Of a DNA stretch of 64,000 bases, positions 8,929 through 16,618 are shown one piece after another. Both the position numbers and the translations under genes were made by a program. Under the pieces are notes generated by a model, which saw only the letters and a list, made by a program, of their open reading frames with translations, made no database searches and was not told the origin of the DNA. Position 1 is the first letter of the stretch. Every line of letters begins with the position of its first letter. Source of the DNA: GCA-003244245 sp963823755 (GTDB lineage Bacteria > Actinomycetota > Actinomycetes > Mycobacteriales > Pseudonocardiaceae); the NCBI GenBank assembly GCA_963823755.1, contig CAWGMP010000005.1:463663-527662 (forward strand), given 5' to 3'.

Positions 8929-9578
8929 GGGTGGCGGACCTGCCCGGAGGTGATCAGGCGTGCCACCAGCCCGATGCCGACCTCATCGCGGGTCACGGCA
9001 AGCAACCGGTGGTCTCGCCACACGCCGTCCACCTCGAGGTACCGTCGCAGCAGCCCCTCATCGCGGAACCCGAGCTTGGCCAGCACACGGAGGCTGGCCG
9101 CGTTCTCCGGCCGCACAGTGGCCTCGACCCGATGCAGCCCGACCGGCCCGAACGCGTGGTCCACCGCCAGCGCCACTGCCCCCGTCGCCACACCACCACC
9201 GGCCGCACCCGATTCCACCCAGTAACCGACCCACGCTGAGCGCAGCGAACCACGCACCACGTTGCCCACCGTGAGCTGGCCGGCGAACTGCCCGTCCAGC
9301 GTGATGGAGAAGGGCAGGGCGAGCCCCCGCCGGGCCGTCGCCCGCAGCCCGCTACACATCACCGGCCAGGCCATGAGGGTGAAGCGCTCCGCCCAGGTCC
9401 CTTCGGCGTCGGGCTCCCAGACCCGTAGGTAGTCCTCGTCGCGCAGCCGCAGCCGGCTCCATGCCGAGCCGTCGCGCAGCCGCACCGGGCGCAGCGCGAT
9501 CTCCCCCGCAGCGACCCGCACCGGGCCCAGCCGCACCGGCCAGCCAGGATGGCGTCCATCAGGCCCAGACCCGAACAC
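8925..9578 (-). CDS. rimJ: GNAT acetyltransferase, RimJ-like
   Basis: The 217-residue product carries the acetyl-CoA-binding pattern GGGVATGAVALAVDHAFG and the following RVEATVRPENAASLRVLAK and LGFRDEGLLRRYLEVDG, typical of RimJ/RimL GNATs that acetylate N-terminal amines. The start is a GTG at 9578. The TAG stop (8925-8927) lies inside the terminal inverted repeat of the IS, so the last residue and stop were defined by the insertion and the native C-terminus may have been slightly longer. The gene lies six bases downstream of glp, in the operon galU-glp-rimJ. The substrate cannot be told from sequence. Confidence 0.85.
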   Translation of the reverse strand: MFGSGPDGRHPGWPVRLGPVRVAAGEIALRPVRLRDGSAWSRLRLRDEDYLRVWEPDAEGTWAERFTLMAWPVMCSGLRATARRGLALPFSITLDGQFAGQLTVGNVVRGSLRSAWVGYWVESGAAGGGVATGAVALAVDHAFGPVGLHRVEATVRPENAASLRVLAKLGFRDEGLLRRYLEVDGVWRDHRLLAVTRDEVGIGLVARLITSGQVRHP

Positions 9579-9584
9579 GGTGCG

Positions 9585-10808
9585 TTATCCACGCTGGGCG
9601 AGGAAACTCACTGACACCTGCTCGCCGATCGGCACCTCAGTGGTGTCCGGCTCGACGAGGATCAGGCAGTTCGCCTCAGCCAGTGAAGCCAGCAAATGGG
9701 CACCGGAGATCCCGAGGGGTTGCACCAGGTACTCCCCGGTGTCGGGATCGCGCAGCAGCTGGCCACGCAGGAACCCGCGACGACCCGCCGTGGACGTCAC
9801 CGGGGACAGCAGCCGCGCGGTGATGGTGCGCCGGTAGGGACTGCGCTTCCCCAGCGCGAGCCGGATCAGCGGCCGCACCAACACTTCGAAGACCACGAGT
9901 GCGCTGATCGGGTTGCTGGATAACAGGAAAGTGGGCACCGAGGCCGGGCCCAGCCGGCCGAAGCCCTGTACCGACCCGGGGTGCATGGCCACCCGGCCTA
10001 CATCCAGCGGACCGAGCTCGGCCACCGCGGCGCACAGTTCGTCGCCCATCGCCCCGCCCACCGCGCCGGTCACCACCACGATCTCCGAGAGCAGCATCCT
10101 GCCCTCCACCGCCTCGCGCAGTCGGGACGGATCGCTGGGCACGATGCCGACCCGGTGCACCTCGGCGCCGGCGTCGCGGGCGGCCGCGGACAGCGCGTAG
10201 GAGTTGATGTCATAGACCTGCCCGGTGCCCGGCGTGCGTTCCACGTCGACGAGCTCCTCGCCGACCGACAGCACCGACAGCCGGGGCCGCGGGTGCACCC
10301 GCACCTTGGCCCGGCCCACCGCGGCGAGCAGCCCCACCTGCGCCGGGCCGATCACCGAGCCAGGCCGCACCGCGACGTCGCCGGTCTGCACGTCCTCTCC
10401 GGCGCGGCGCACGTAGGCCTTCGACGGTACCGAGCGCGCCACGGTGACCCGGGCCGCGTGGGGCACCCCATCCTCGGTGTGCCCCAGGGGGACCACCGCA
10501 TCGGCCAGCGCCGGCAACGCCGAACCGGTAGCCACCCGGACCGCCTGGCCAGGCTGCAGCCGCATCGGCTGCCGTGAGCCGGCGGCGATCTCGCCCACCA
10601 CTGGCAAGGTGATAGGGATCTCCGTGACGTCCACGCTACGCACCGCGTACCCGTCGACCGCGGCCTGATCGAAGCCGGGCAGAGGTCGTTGCGCCACGAC
10701 TTCCTCCGCACAGAGCATTCCCTGCGCCTCGGAGATCGCAACCCGGACCGGCTCGGGACGCACCGCAGCGTCCAGCACCCGCCCGAGCTGCTCGTCTAGC
10801 GACCTCAC
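9585..10808 (-). CDS. glp: Gephyrin-like protein Glp (MoeA homologue)
   Basis: The 407-residue protein has MoeA architecture: an N-terminal part with GFDQAAVDGYAVRSVDV, domain II, the molybdopterin-binding-like domain III (LSVLSVGEELVD, VVVTGAVGGAMGDE) and a beta-rich C-terminal domain IV. The usual MoeA motif SGGVSVGD is replaced by TGAVGGAMGD, and PTFLLSSNPISALVVFEVLV stands where MoeA has a PGNPVS motif. Such variants in the galU-glp-rimJ-glpR locus correspond to Glp, which binds FtsZ and GlpR at mid-cell in corynebacteria. Its start overlaps the end of galU by four bases (ATGA), indicating translational coupling. A residual role in molybdenum cofactor synthesis cannot be excluded. Confidence 0.85.
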   Translation of the reverse strand: MRSLDEQLGRVLDAAVRPEPVRVAISEAQGMLCAEEVVAQRPLPGFDQAAVDGYAVRSVDVTEIPITLPVVGEIAAGSRQPMRLQPGQAVRVATGSALPALADAVVPLGHTEDGVPHAARVTVARSVPSKAYVRRAGEDVQTGDVAVRPGSVIGPAQVGLLAAVGRAKVRVHPRPRLSVLSVGEELVDVERTPGTGQVYDINSYALSAAARDAGAEVHRVGIVPSDPSRLREAVEGRMLLSEIVVVTGAVGGAMGDELCAAVAELGPLDVGRVAMHPGSVQGFGRLGPASVPTFLLSSNPISALVVFEVLVRPLIRLALGKRSPYRRTITARLLSPVTSTAGRRGFLRGQLLRDPDTGEYLVQPLGISGAHLLASLAEANCLILVEPDTTEVPIGEQVSVSFLAQRG

Positions 10809-11722
10809 GTGCGCTCCTGCTCCAACCTGTCGCGCAACCAGCTCCGCAGATCGGGGCCGATATCGGGATCCGCGAGCGCGAAGTCCACCGACGCCCGAAG
10901 CAACCCGGCGGGGGTGCCCAGATCGTGGCGCTCACCGCGGTGGACCACGACGTGCACCGGATGGCCCTCACTGATCAGCAGTGCGATGGCGTCCGTGAGC
11001 TGGAGCTCGCCGACAGCGCCGGGCACGATCCGGCCCAGCGCGTCGAACACCGCACGGTCCAGCAGGTAGCGCCCGGCCGCCGCGAAGGTGGACGGCGCCG
11101 CCTCGGGCGCCGGTTTCTCCACCATCCCGTGCACCCGCTTGACGTCCGGGTCGTCGGTGTCGGCGACATCGAACACTCCGTAGGCGGAGATCTGCTCACG
11201 CGGGACGTCAAAGGCGCACAGCACACTGCCGCCGTGCCGCCGGCGGATTGCGGCCATCCTGATGAGCACCCCGGTGGGCAGCACGAGGTCGTCGGGCAGC
11301 AGCACGGCCACCGCATCGTCGAAGTCGTCCAGCAACGGCTCGGCGCAGCCCACCGCATGCCCCAGCCCGAGCGGTTTGTGCTGCAAGGCGACCTCAGCGC
11401 GGATCAGCCCGGGGGCCCGACGCACCTTGGCCAGCAGCGCGTCCTTGTCCCGCCCGCGCAGCGCAGCCTCCAGATCCGGGTTGGGGTCGAAGTGCGTCGC
11501 CACCGATTCCTTGCCCGGTGAGACGACGAGCACCAGCCGGTCGGCCCCGGCCTGGGCGGCCTCCGCCGCGACGTACTCGATCGCCGGCGTGTCCACTACC
11601 GGGAGCAGTTCCTTGGGTACCGTCTTGGTCGTCGGCAGGAATCGGGTACCGAGCCCGGCAGCCGGCACCACCGCGGTGTGGAATGCACGGTACCCGACGG
11701 TGCCACTGGTCGAGGCGCTCAT
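10805..11722 (-). CDS. galU: UTP-glucose-1-phosphate uridylyltransferase
   Basis: GalU makes UDP-glucose from UTP and glucose-1-phosphate for cell-wall and trehalose-related sugars. The signature AVVPAAGLGTRFLPTTKTVP, followed by KELLPVVDTPAIEY, is at the N-terminus, with LLPDDLVLP and the late VGELQLTDAIALLISEG in the expected order. I start at the ATG at 11722 (MSASTSGTVG); the upstream in-frame extension to 11767 is Arg/Gly-rich and atypical. The length of 305 residues is normal. It is the first gene of galU-glp-rimJ and is divergent from the cyclo-ligase gene. Confidence 0.93.
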   Translation of the reverse strand: MSASTSGTVGYRAFHTAVVPAAGLGTRFLPTTKTVPKELLPVVDTPAIEYVAAEAAQAGADRLVLVVSPGKESVATHFDPNPDLEAALRGRDKDALLAKVRRAPGLIRAEVALQHKPLGLGHAVGCAEPLLDDFDDAVAVLLPDDLVLPTGVLIRMAAIRRRHGGSVLCAFDVPREQISAYGVFDVADTDDPDVKRVHGMVEKPAPEAAPSTFAAAGRYLLDRAVFDALGRIVPGAVGELQLTDAIALLISEGHPVHVVVHRGERHDLGTPAGLLRASVDFALADPDIGPDLRSWLRDRLEQERT

Positions 11723-11759
11723 GGCGCACGACCCTATCGGCCCCACCCGACGGCCCCGG

Positions 11760-11822
11760 CCCGACATGGAAACTTATCGGGGCTGTCGGGCGTCCGTTGG
11801 CTTGAGAAGTCTCCATGTCGGG
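11760..11822. repeat. Inverted repeat in the galU/cyclo-ligase divergent promoter region
   Basis: CCCGACATGGAAACT (11760-11774) and AGTCTCCATGTCGGG (11808-11822) pair over 15 bases with one mismatch. The hairpin occupies the 110-bp gap between two divergent genes and could be an operator shared by both, or an RNA hairpin in either leader. Confidence 0.5.
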
Positions 11823-11830
11823 CGGGTGAG

Positions 11831-12421
11831 GTGGACGAGATCGGCAAGTGGGAATGGCGGCGGCGGTTGACGGCGGAGCGCGAGGCGGTGCCGGCGGCGG
11901 AGCGGGAGGCCGAGGCGTCGGCCCTTACGACGACGGCGTTGGCTGAATGGAGGTCGCCCGGCACGGTCTGCGCTTACTGGCCGATCGGTAGCGAGCCGGG
12001 CTCGCCGGAACTGCTCGACGGTCTGGCGTGCCGCGGCTGCCGGGTACTGCTACCGGTAGTCGGTGCGCCCGCCGAACCTGCGGGGCCGCTGGACTGGGCC
12101 GAGTACACCGGCGCAGGGTCGCTGCGGGCTGCGCCGATGGGGCTGCTCGAACCGGCCGGGCCCCGGCTGGGCTACGCGGCGATCGCCGGCGCGGTTCTGG
12201 TACTGGTGCCGGCCCTGGCCGTCGATCGGCACGGAATTCGGCTCGGCCGCGGCGGTGGGCACTACGATCGGACGCTGCCGCTGGCGAGTCCCGGCACCCC
12301 GCTGGTGGCGATCGTTCGTGACGACGAGGTGCTCGCCTCGCTGCCGGTGCAACCGCACGATGTCCCGGTCACTGCCGCCCTGACCCCCGGGCGGGGTCTG
12401 ATTCCGCTCGGTCGACCCTGA
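11831..12421 (+). CDS. 5-formyltetrahydrofolate cyclo-ligase
   Basis: The enzyme converts 5-formyl-THF to 5,10-methenyl-THF with ATP. The GTG at 11831 gives MDEIGKWEWRRRLTAERE and a length of 196 residues, normal for the family. The substrate-site motif RLGRGGGHYDRTL (usual form GxGGGYYDR) is near residue 140, and TVCAYWPIGSEPGSPELLD matches the family's N-terminal fold. Divergent galU upstream and ruc downstream reproduce the mycobacterial order. The ribosome binding site is weak, so the start is moderately certain. Confidence 0.88.
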   Translation: MDEIGKWEWRRRLTAEREAVPAAEREAEASALTTTALAEWRSPGTVCAYWPIGSEPGSPELLDGLACRGCRVLLPVVGAPAEPAGPLDWAEYTGAGSLRAAPMGLLEPAGPRLGYAAIAGAVLVLVPALAVDRHGIRLGRGGGHYDRTLPLASPGTPLVAIVRDDEVLASLPVQPHDVPVTAALTPGRGLIPLGRP

Positions 12422-12557
12422 GCCGCTGAGTCCAGATCGCTAGACTGGCTTGGCCGTCAGATGGATGGCAGTCCGTTCCACCTGGCCCGCTTGGTGAGAT
12501 GTGGGGAACGCCGCTTTCGTGGCAGCTGGGTGCCGTCTGGTTCAAGAGGGTGTGTTG

Positions 12558-13997
12558 ATGTCAACGGAGGCGTCCGGGAAGGCCGGTCCCCGGTCCGGTT
12601 ACCGCACCGACGCGGTTGCCGCCAGCGTGAAGGATGCGCCCGAAGGGACGACCTTCCGTCTTGCCGGCCGGGTCGTCCTGTGGCGCCGGATGGGCGGACT
12701 GGTCTTCGGACACTTGCAGGACCGCAGCGGGCGCACGCAAATCTCGCTGTCCAGAAACGAACTAGGCGCGGACGCCTTCAAGGAGTGGTCTCGGACAGTA
12801 AAGATCGGCGACTTCATCGGGGTCGCCGGCAGTTCTTACACCACCCGTCTCGGTGAACGAACAGTGGCAGTATCCGAGCTGACAGTGTTGAACCGGACGG
12901 TCCGCGCGTTGCCGGACAAGTGGCAGGGGATCTCGAATGTTGAGGCCCGCTACCGTCGCCGCTACCTCGACCTCCTGGTGAACGCCGATTCTCGGGAACG
13001 GTTCCAGGCCAGGGCGAAGATCATCGGATGTATCCGTCGGTTCCTCGACGACAACGACTTCCTCGAGGTCGAGACACCGATCCTGCAGGAGGCGGCATCC
13101 GGAGCAGCCGCGCGACCATTCGTGACCCGCCACAACGCGCTCGGGGAGGACTTCTACCTGCGGATCTCACCGGAAACGTATCTCAAGCGCGTCGCCGTCG
13201 GCCCTCTCGACCGCATCTATGAGCTGGGCCGCAACTTCCGCAACGAAGGCATGGACGCCTCCCACCTCCAGGAGTTCACGATGCTGGAGTGGTACGCGGC
13301 TTACTGGGATTACCGCGACAACATGAACTTCGTTCGCGAACTTATTCTCACGGTACTCGACAAGGTCCTCGGCACCCGTACCGTCACCTATGACGGGGTG
13401 AAGCTGGACTTCGGCGCCGACTGGCCGGAGCTGGACTACCGGACCGAGATCGCCCGGCGAACCGGGATAGACCTCACCGTCATCCGCGACCTGCCGACAC
13501 TGCGGGAGCGCGTCGCCGGGCTCGGTCTAGACGTCGAGAAGGCGGTGTCCTACGCGGGGCTTGTCGACCTGCTGTACAAGAAGACGGTCCGGCCCGGACT
13601 CATCCAGCCGTGTTTCCTGGTGCATCACCCGGTGGAGCTGGTCCCGCTCGCCCGGCGCAGCGATGAGGACCCGACCAGGCTCGACATGTTCCAGGTCGTC
13701 GTCAACGGCTGGGAGATCGTCAAAGCGTACTCAGAACTGATCGACCCGGTCGAGCAGCGGCTCCGGCTGGAGGAGCAAGCCGAGCTGCGCGAGGCCGGCG
13801 ACGACGAGGCGATGATGATGGAGGAGGACTTCATCGAGGCGATGGAGTACGGGATGCCGCCGATGTGCGGTCTCGGCCTCGGGATCGACCGGTTCGTCGC
13901 CCTGCTCACCGACGCGCCCACCCTGCGGGAAGTCGTCCTCTTCCCGGCCATGCGTGGCACCAGGAAAGACCAGACCAGCCCGGACGACGACACCTGA
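12558..13997 (+). CDS. lysS: Lysyl-tRNA synthetase, class II
   Basis: The 479-residue protein has an OB-fold anticodon-binding domain at about 35-140 (TFRLAGRVVLWRRMGGLVFG, then LQDRSGRTQIS). The class II catalytic motifs follow: motif 1 near FLDDNDFLEVETPIL, motif 2 IYELGRNFRNEGMDASHLQE, then FTMLEWY, and motif 3 GLGLGIDRFVALLTDAPTLR. The ATG at 12558 follows AAGAGGG and is preferred over the earlier ATG at 12501. It lies between the cyclo-ligase and ruc, which are neighbours in mycobacteria, so it looks inserted into the conserved block. Whether it is the housekeeping or a second lysyl-tRNA synthetase cannot be judged from this window. Confidence 0.92.
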   Translation: MSTEASGKAGPRSGYRTDAVAASVKDAPEGTTFRLAGRVVLWRRMGGLVFGHLQDRSGRTQISLSRNELGADAFKEWSRTVKIGDFIGVAGSSYTTRLGERTVAVSELTVLNRTVRALPDKWQGISNVEARYRRRYLDLLVNADSRERFQARAKIIGCIRRFLDDNDFLEVETPILQEAASGAAARPFVTRHNALGEDFYLRISPETYLKRVAVGPLDRIYELGRNFRNEGMDASHLQEFTMLEWYAAYWDYRDNMNFVRELILTVLDKVLGTRTVTYDGVKLDFGADWPELDYRTEIARRTGIDLTVIRDLPTLRERVAGLGLDVEKAVSYAGLVDLLYKKTVRPGLIQPCFLVHHPVELVPLARRSDEDPTRLDMFQVVVNGWEIVKAYSELIDPVEQRLRLEEQAELREAGDDEAMMMEEDFIEAMEYGMPPMCGLGLGIDRFVALLTDAPTLREVVLFPAMRGTRKDQTSPDDDT

Positions 13998-14010
13998 GCT
14001 ATCATCGGTA

Positions 14011-14037
14011 TTGGCACTCTCGCGCGCAGAGTGCCAA
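14011..14037 (+). promoter_or_regulatory. CIRCE operator (HrcA site)
   Basis: TTGGCACTC, nine bases, GAGTGCCAA is a perfect inverted repeat with the CIRCE geometry (9-N9-9) and differs by one symmetric base pair from the consensus TTAGCACTC-N9-GAGTGCTAA. It ends 16 bases before the ruc start. HrcA represses heat-shock genes through this element in actinobacteria, and M. tuberculosis Rv0991c is reported as an HrcA target. Confidence 0.88.
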
Positions 14038-14053
14038 TACGTGGAGGCAAGAC

Positions 14054-14401
14054 GTGCCGACCTACTCCTACGCGTGCACCGCGTGCGAGCATCACTTCGA
14101 CACCGTGCAGAAGTTCACTGACCCGTCGCTGACCGCCTGTCCCGAGTGCTCCGGCCGGCTGCGCAAGCTGTTCTCGTCGGTGGGCATTGTGTTCAAGGGC
14201 AGCGGCTTCTACCGCACCGACAGTCGCGCCGGCAGCACGGTCGAGCCCAGCTCGAACGGCAAGTCCGAGTCCGGTTCCAACGGCAAGTCCAAGTCGGAGC
14301 CCAAGCCGTCGGAGTCCGGGTCCGCTTCTGACTCAAAAACCGGGTCGGGCTCGGCATCTTCCTCGTCGGCGTCGAGTTCGGCAACTGCCGCCGCCTCCTG
14401 A
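14054..14401 (+). CDS. ruc: FmdB-type zinc-ribbon protein, Ruc-like redox chaperone
   Basis: The GTG at 14054 follows GGAGG. The first 60 residues form a zinc ribbon with two CxxC pairs (YACTACEHHF and ACPECSGRLRKLF), then SSVGIVFKGSGFYRTDSR, the FmdB hallmark. The remaining half is a disordered Ser/Gly/Lys-rich tail. Domain order, the CIRCE site just upstream and the position beside the cyclo-ligase gene match Rv0991c (Ruc), described as a redox-regulated chaperone whose cysteines release zinc on oxidation. Heat induction through HrcA is inferred from the operator. Confidence 0.85.
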   Translation: MPTYSYACTACEHHFDTVQKFTDPSLTACPECSGRLRKLFSSVGIVFKGSGFYRTDSRAGSTVEPSSNGKSESGSNGKSKSEPKPSESGSASDSKTGSGSASSSSASSSATAAAS

Positions 14402-14515
14402 CCTGACAGTTATCCTCAGCCGCCTGGTTGTCCACACCCTGCGGAGGTGCGGACCGCTGATCAGACCCGGTCCTGCCTAACGTCACAAGTCGTGACGACG
14501 AGAGCGGATGGTCAG

Positions 14516-15196
14516 ATGGGGCGACAGCGACACCACAGCAGTCCGCCGACGTGGGCGCCACTGCTGCGGCAGCGGTGGGATGCGCTCAAGTGCCGGTCCG
14601 GGTTCGGGCGAACGCTGGTGCTCCGTCGGGCCACAGCCGTGATGCTGGTCGGGCTCGCCGTGGTGCTGGCGTTGACTCCGGGCCGGCAAAGCTCTGTCGA
14701 TGATGTGGTGGTGGTCGCTGCCCGGGATCTGGCCCCGGGCACCGTGCTGGAAGCGGGCGAGGTGACCCTGCAGGGATTACCCGCACAAGCGGTGCCCGGG
14801 GGCGCAGCCCGAACCCCCGCCGTGGTGCTGGGCCGGACGCTGGCCGCACCGGTCCGGCGAGGTGAGCCCCTGACCGATGTACGGATGACCGGTTCCGATC
14901 TCGTCCGAGCGGTCAGCACGAGTCCGGATGCGGTGAGTGTCCCGCTGCGACTGGCCGATCCGGGCGTCGCCGCACTGTTGCATCCCGGCGTCGCGGTCGA
15001 CGTGGTGACCGTCGGCGCACGGCAGGACGAGCCGGTGGTGCTGGCCCGAGGCGCACGGGTACTCGCGGTGCTGGCAGGCGGCAACCGCACCGGGGAGCGA
15101 GACAGCAAGCTGGTCTTGATTGCACTCGATCCCATTGCCGCGACCCGGGTTGCGGCGGCCTCGATCTCTCAGACCCTGACCGTTACCGTCCATTGA
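14516..15196 (+). CDS. SAF-domain membrane protein (CpaB/RcpC-like)
   Basis: After a basic N-terminus comes one membrane segment (ATAVMLVGLAVVLALTPG). Then a SAF domain reads VVVAARDLAPGTVLEAGEVT, with GRTLAAPVRRGEPLTDVRM, and a second beta region VDVVTVGARQDEPVVLARGA. This is the layout of CpaB/RcpC proteins linked to Flp-type pili, but no pilus genes are nearby, so the role may differ. I take the ATG at 14516; a GTG at 14492 is also possible. The product is about 226 residues and would face the cell exterior. Confidence 0.75.
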   Translation: MGRQRHHSSPPTWAPLLRQRWDALKCRSGFGRTLVLRRATAVMLVGLAVVLALTPGRQSSVDDVVVVAARDLAPGTVLEAGEVTLQGLPAQAVPGGAARTPAVVLGRTLAAPVRRGEPLTDVRMTGSDLVRAVSTSPDAVSVPLRLADPGVAALLHPGVAVDVVTVGARQDEPVVLARGARVLAVLAGGNRTGERDSKLVLIALDPIAATRVAAASISQTLTVTVH

Positions 15197-15221
15197 GGCC
15201 ACAGGGGAGTGGGCGAGTCGG

Positions 15222-15392
15222 TTACCACCGGACGGTGTCGTGGTGCGGTGGGCAATTGTCCCGTACCCACCGTTCGTGCTCGTCGGGTTCCGCGTCCCCT
15301 TGGACGGGCCGGTCGTCTGAGGTGCTGTCGGGCAGCACGTCGCCGAACACCTCGTGCAGCCTGCTCTGGCGGTCGGTCGCGCGCTCGTTCAC
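15222..15392 (-). CDS. Small acidic conserved-type protein (56 aa)
   Basis: A GTG at 15392 is preceded by GGGGAGG at the right spacing and opens a 56-residue frame: NERATDRQSRLHEVFGDVLP, an acidic middle, then DEHERWVRDNCPPHHDTVRW and stop. The good ribosome binding site, the charged helical pattern and the tail of the type RWxRDxxPPHH, which I recall from small actinobacterial proteins, support a real gene. It fills the gap between the SAF-domain gene and the next plus-strand gene and is convergent with the former. Function unknown. Confidence 0.6.
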   Translation of the reverse strand: MNERATDRQSRLHEVFGDVLPDSTSDDRPVQGDAEPDEHERWVRDNCPPHHDTVRW

Positions 15393-15510
15393 GATGACAT
15401 CCTCCCCGACCGCGTGATCGCACGGGTCAGCCAGGCCCGATCACTTCCCGCTATCGGGTCCCAGTGCCAGGATAGGGATTCTCGATCCCGCGAGCGAAGG
15501 GGCTCCCACC

Positions 15511-15963
15511 ATGAGTTTAGTGAACAAGTTCAAGGACGTGGCTGGTCCGGTCATCGAGGTCGCCGGCCCGGTCGTTGCGCAGGCCATCGACAAGGCCACT
15601 CCACTCGTAGAGATGGCCCTGGAGAAGGCCAGCCCCTACCTCGAGCAGGCCAAGGAGAAGGCCAGCCCGTTCATCGACGTGGCGAGGGACTTGGCCGGCC
15701 CACTTGTCGAACAAACGATCAACAAAGTCGGGCCCTACGCCGAGAAGGTAGCGGTGACGGCCGGTCCGATCGTCGAGCAGGCCATAGAGAAGGCAGGCCC
15801 CCTGGTCGGGAAGGCCAGTGGCATCGCCGTCAACTGCGTCGAAGCCGCAGTCTTCACGATGGACAAGGCCACCGGCGGACGCTACCACGACCAGATGGAG
15901 AACGTGAGCCATCTGGTCGGGGATGCGCTGAACCGAAACGGCAAGGTAGGCGGTAACTCCTGA
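15511..15963 (+). CDS. Helical repeat protein with MT0933-type antitoxin-like C-terminus
   Basis: The 150 residues consist of repeated amphipathic units of about 11-22 residues with the pattern GPVVxQAIxKAxP (for example VAGPVVAQAIDKATPLVEMA and TAGPIVEQAIEKAGPLVGKA). They end in FTMDKATGGRYHDQMENVSH, which resembles the DKxTGGKYxDxI signature of Rv0909/MT0933-type antitoxins. No toxin gene is next to it. The repeats could instead bind lipid or membrane surfaces. An ATG at 15511 follows a purine-rich GAAGGGG. Confidence 0.6.
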   Translation: MSLVNKFKDVAGPVIEVAGPVVAQAIDKATPLVEMALEKASPYLEQAKEKASPFIDVARDLAGPLVEQTINKVGPYAEKVAVTAGPIVEQAIEKAGPLVGKASGIAVNCVEAAVFTMDKATGGRYHDQMENVSHLVGDALNRNGKVGGNS

Positions 15964-16083
15964 ACCGCCCCGCCCCGCGGGCCCGAAACGACGACCGTTC
16001 GGGCCCTCGTGGTGGTCACCCCCCTCGTGGTGGTCACCCATCGTGAAGGGCACGCTGTGGTGAATGCTCGTCGCGGCGGGTAC

Positions 16084-16584
16084 TCAGTCCTGGTCTGGCC
16101 AGGACAGTTCCTCGATCACCCGTCCGACCAACGGCGTGAGGGTGGCCATCCCATCACGGACCGCCGCCCGCGAGGGTGCCAGGTTCACCACCAGCGTACT
16201 GCCCGAGACTCCGGACAGCCCGCGGGACAGACCCGCGTCCACCGCGCCAGCGGCCAGCCCGGAGGCGCGGATGGCCTCGGCGATGCCTGGTATCGGGCGG
16301 TCCAGCACACCGGCCGTGGCGTCCGGGGTGACGTCCCGCGGCGATACCCCGGTGCCGCCGACAGTGACCACCAAGTCCACACCACCGATGACCGCCGTGT
16401 TCAGGGCGTTGCGGATGTCCACCGACTCGCCGGCTACCGCGACCGAGCCGTCGACAACGAAGCCGGCTTCTTCGAGGAGCTCGGTGACCAGCGGACCCGT
16501 CACGTCCTCATGTTCACCGTGCACCACCCGGTCGTCGACGATCACGACGAGAGCCCGTCCCAGGCTGCGCACGCTGCGTTCCAT
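16084..16584 (-). CDS. moaB2: MoaB/Mog-type molybdopterin-binding protein
   Basis: The ATG at 16584 gives 166 residues with the nucleotide/molybdopterin-binding motif VDLVVTVGGTGVSPRDVTPD and the second motif GVSGSTLVVNLAPSRAAV. Family members adenylylate molybdopterin or act in related steps. The gene follows pepD on the same strand with a 34-bp gap, matching moaB2 (Rv0984) downstream of pepD in mycobacteria. Upstream in-frame sequence to 16737 overlaps pepD and is Arg/Pro-rich, so it is not used. Confidence 0.9.
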   Translation of the reverse strand: MERSVRSLGRALVVIVDDRVVHGEHEDVTGPLVTELLEEAGFVVDGSVAVAGESVDIRNALNTAVIGGVDLVVTVGGTGVSPRDVTPDATAGVLDRPIPGIAEAIRASGLAAGAVDAGLSRGLSGVSGSTLVVNLAPSRAAVRDGMATLTPLVGRVIEELSWPDQD

Positions 16585-16618
16585 GGCGTGCACCGTAGCC
16601 GGAAGCAGGCACCGAGGA

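Noticed and set aside
7000..8935. Target-site duplication of the IS1634-family element
   Set aside because: Bases outside the 17-bp ends (CACA on the left, GGGG on the right) do not match; CTA/TAG belongs to the ends themselves.
9585..10808. Glp as the molybdopterin molybdenumtransferase MoeA
   Set aside because: Key motifs deviate from MoeA and the gene order is that of the cell-division protein Glp; a MoeA activity is kept only as a minor possibility.
16006..16045. Two tandem copies of CTCGTGGTGGTCACCC as an operator
   Set aside because: They lie between convergent genes, where a promoter operator is not expected; more likely a short slippage duplication.
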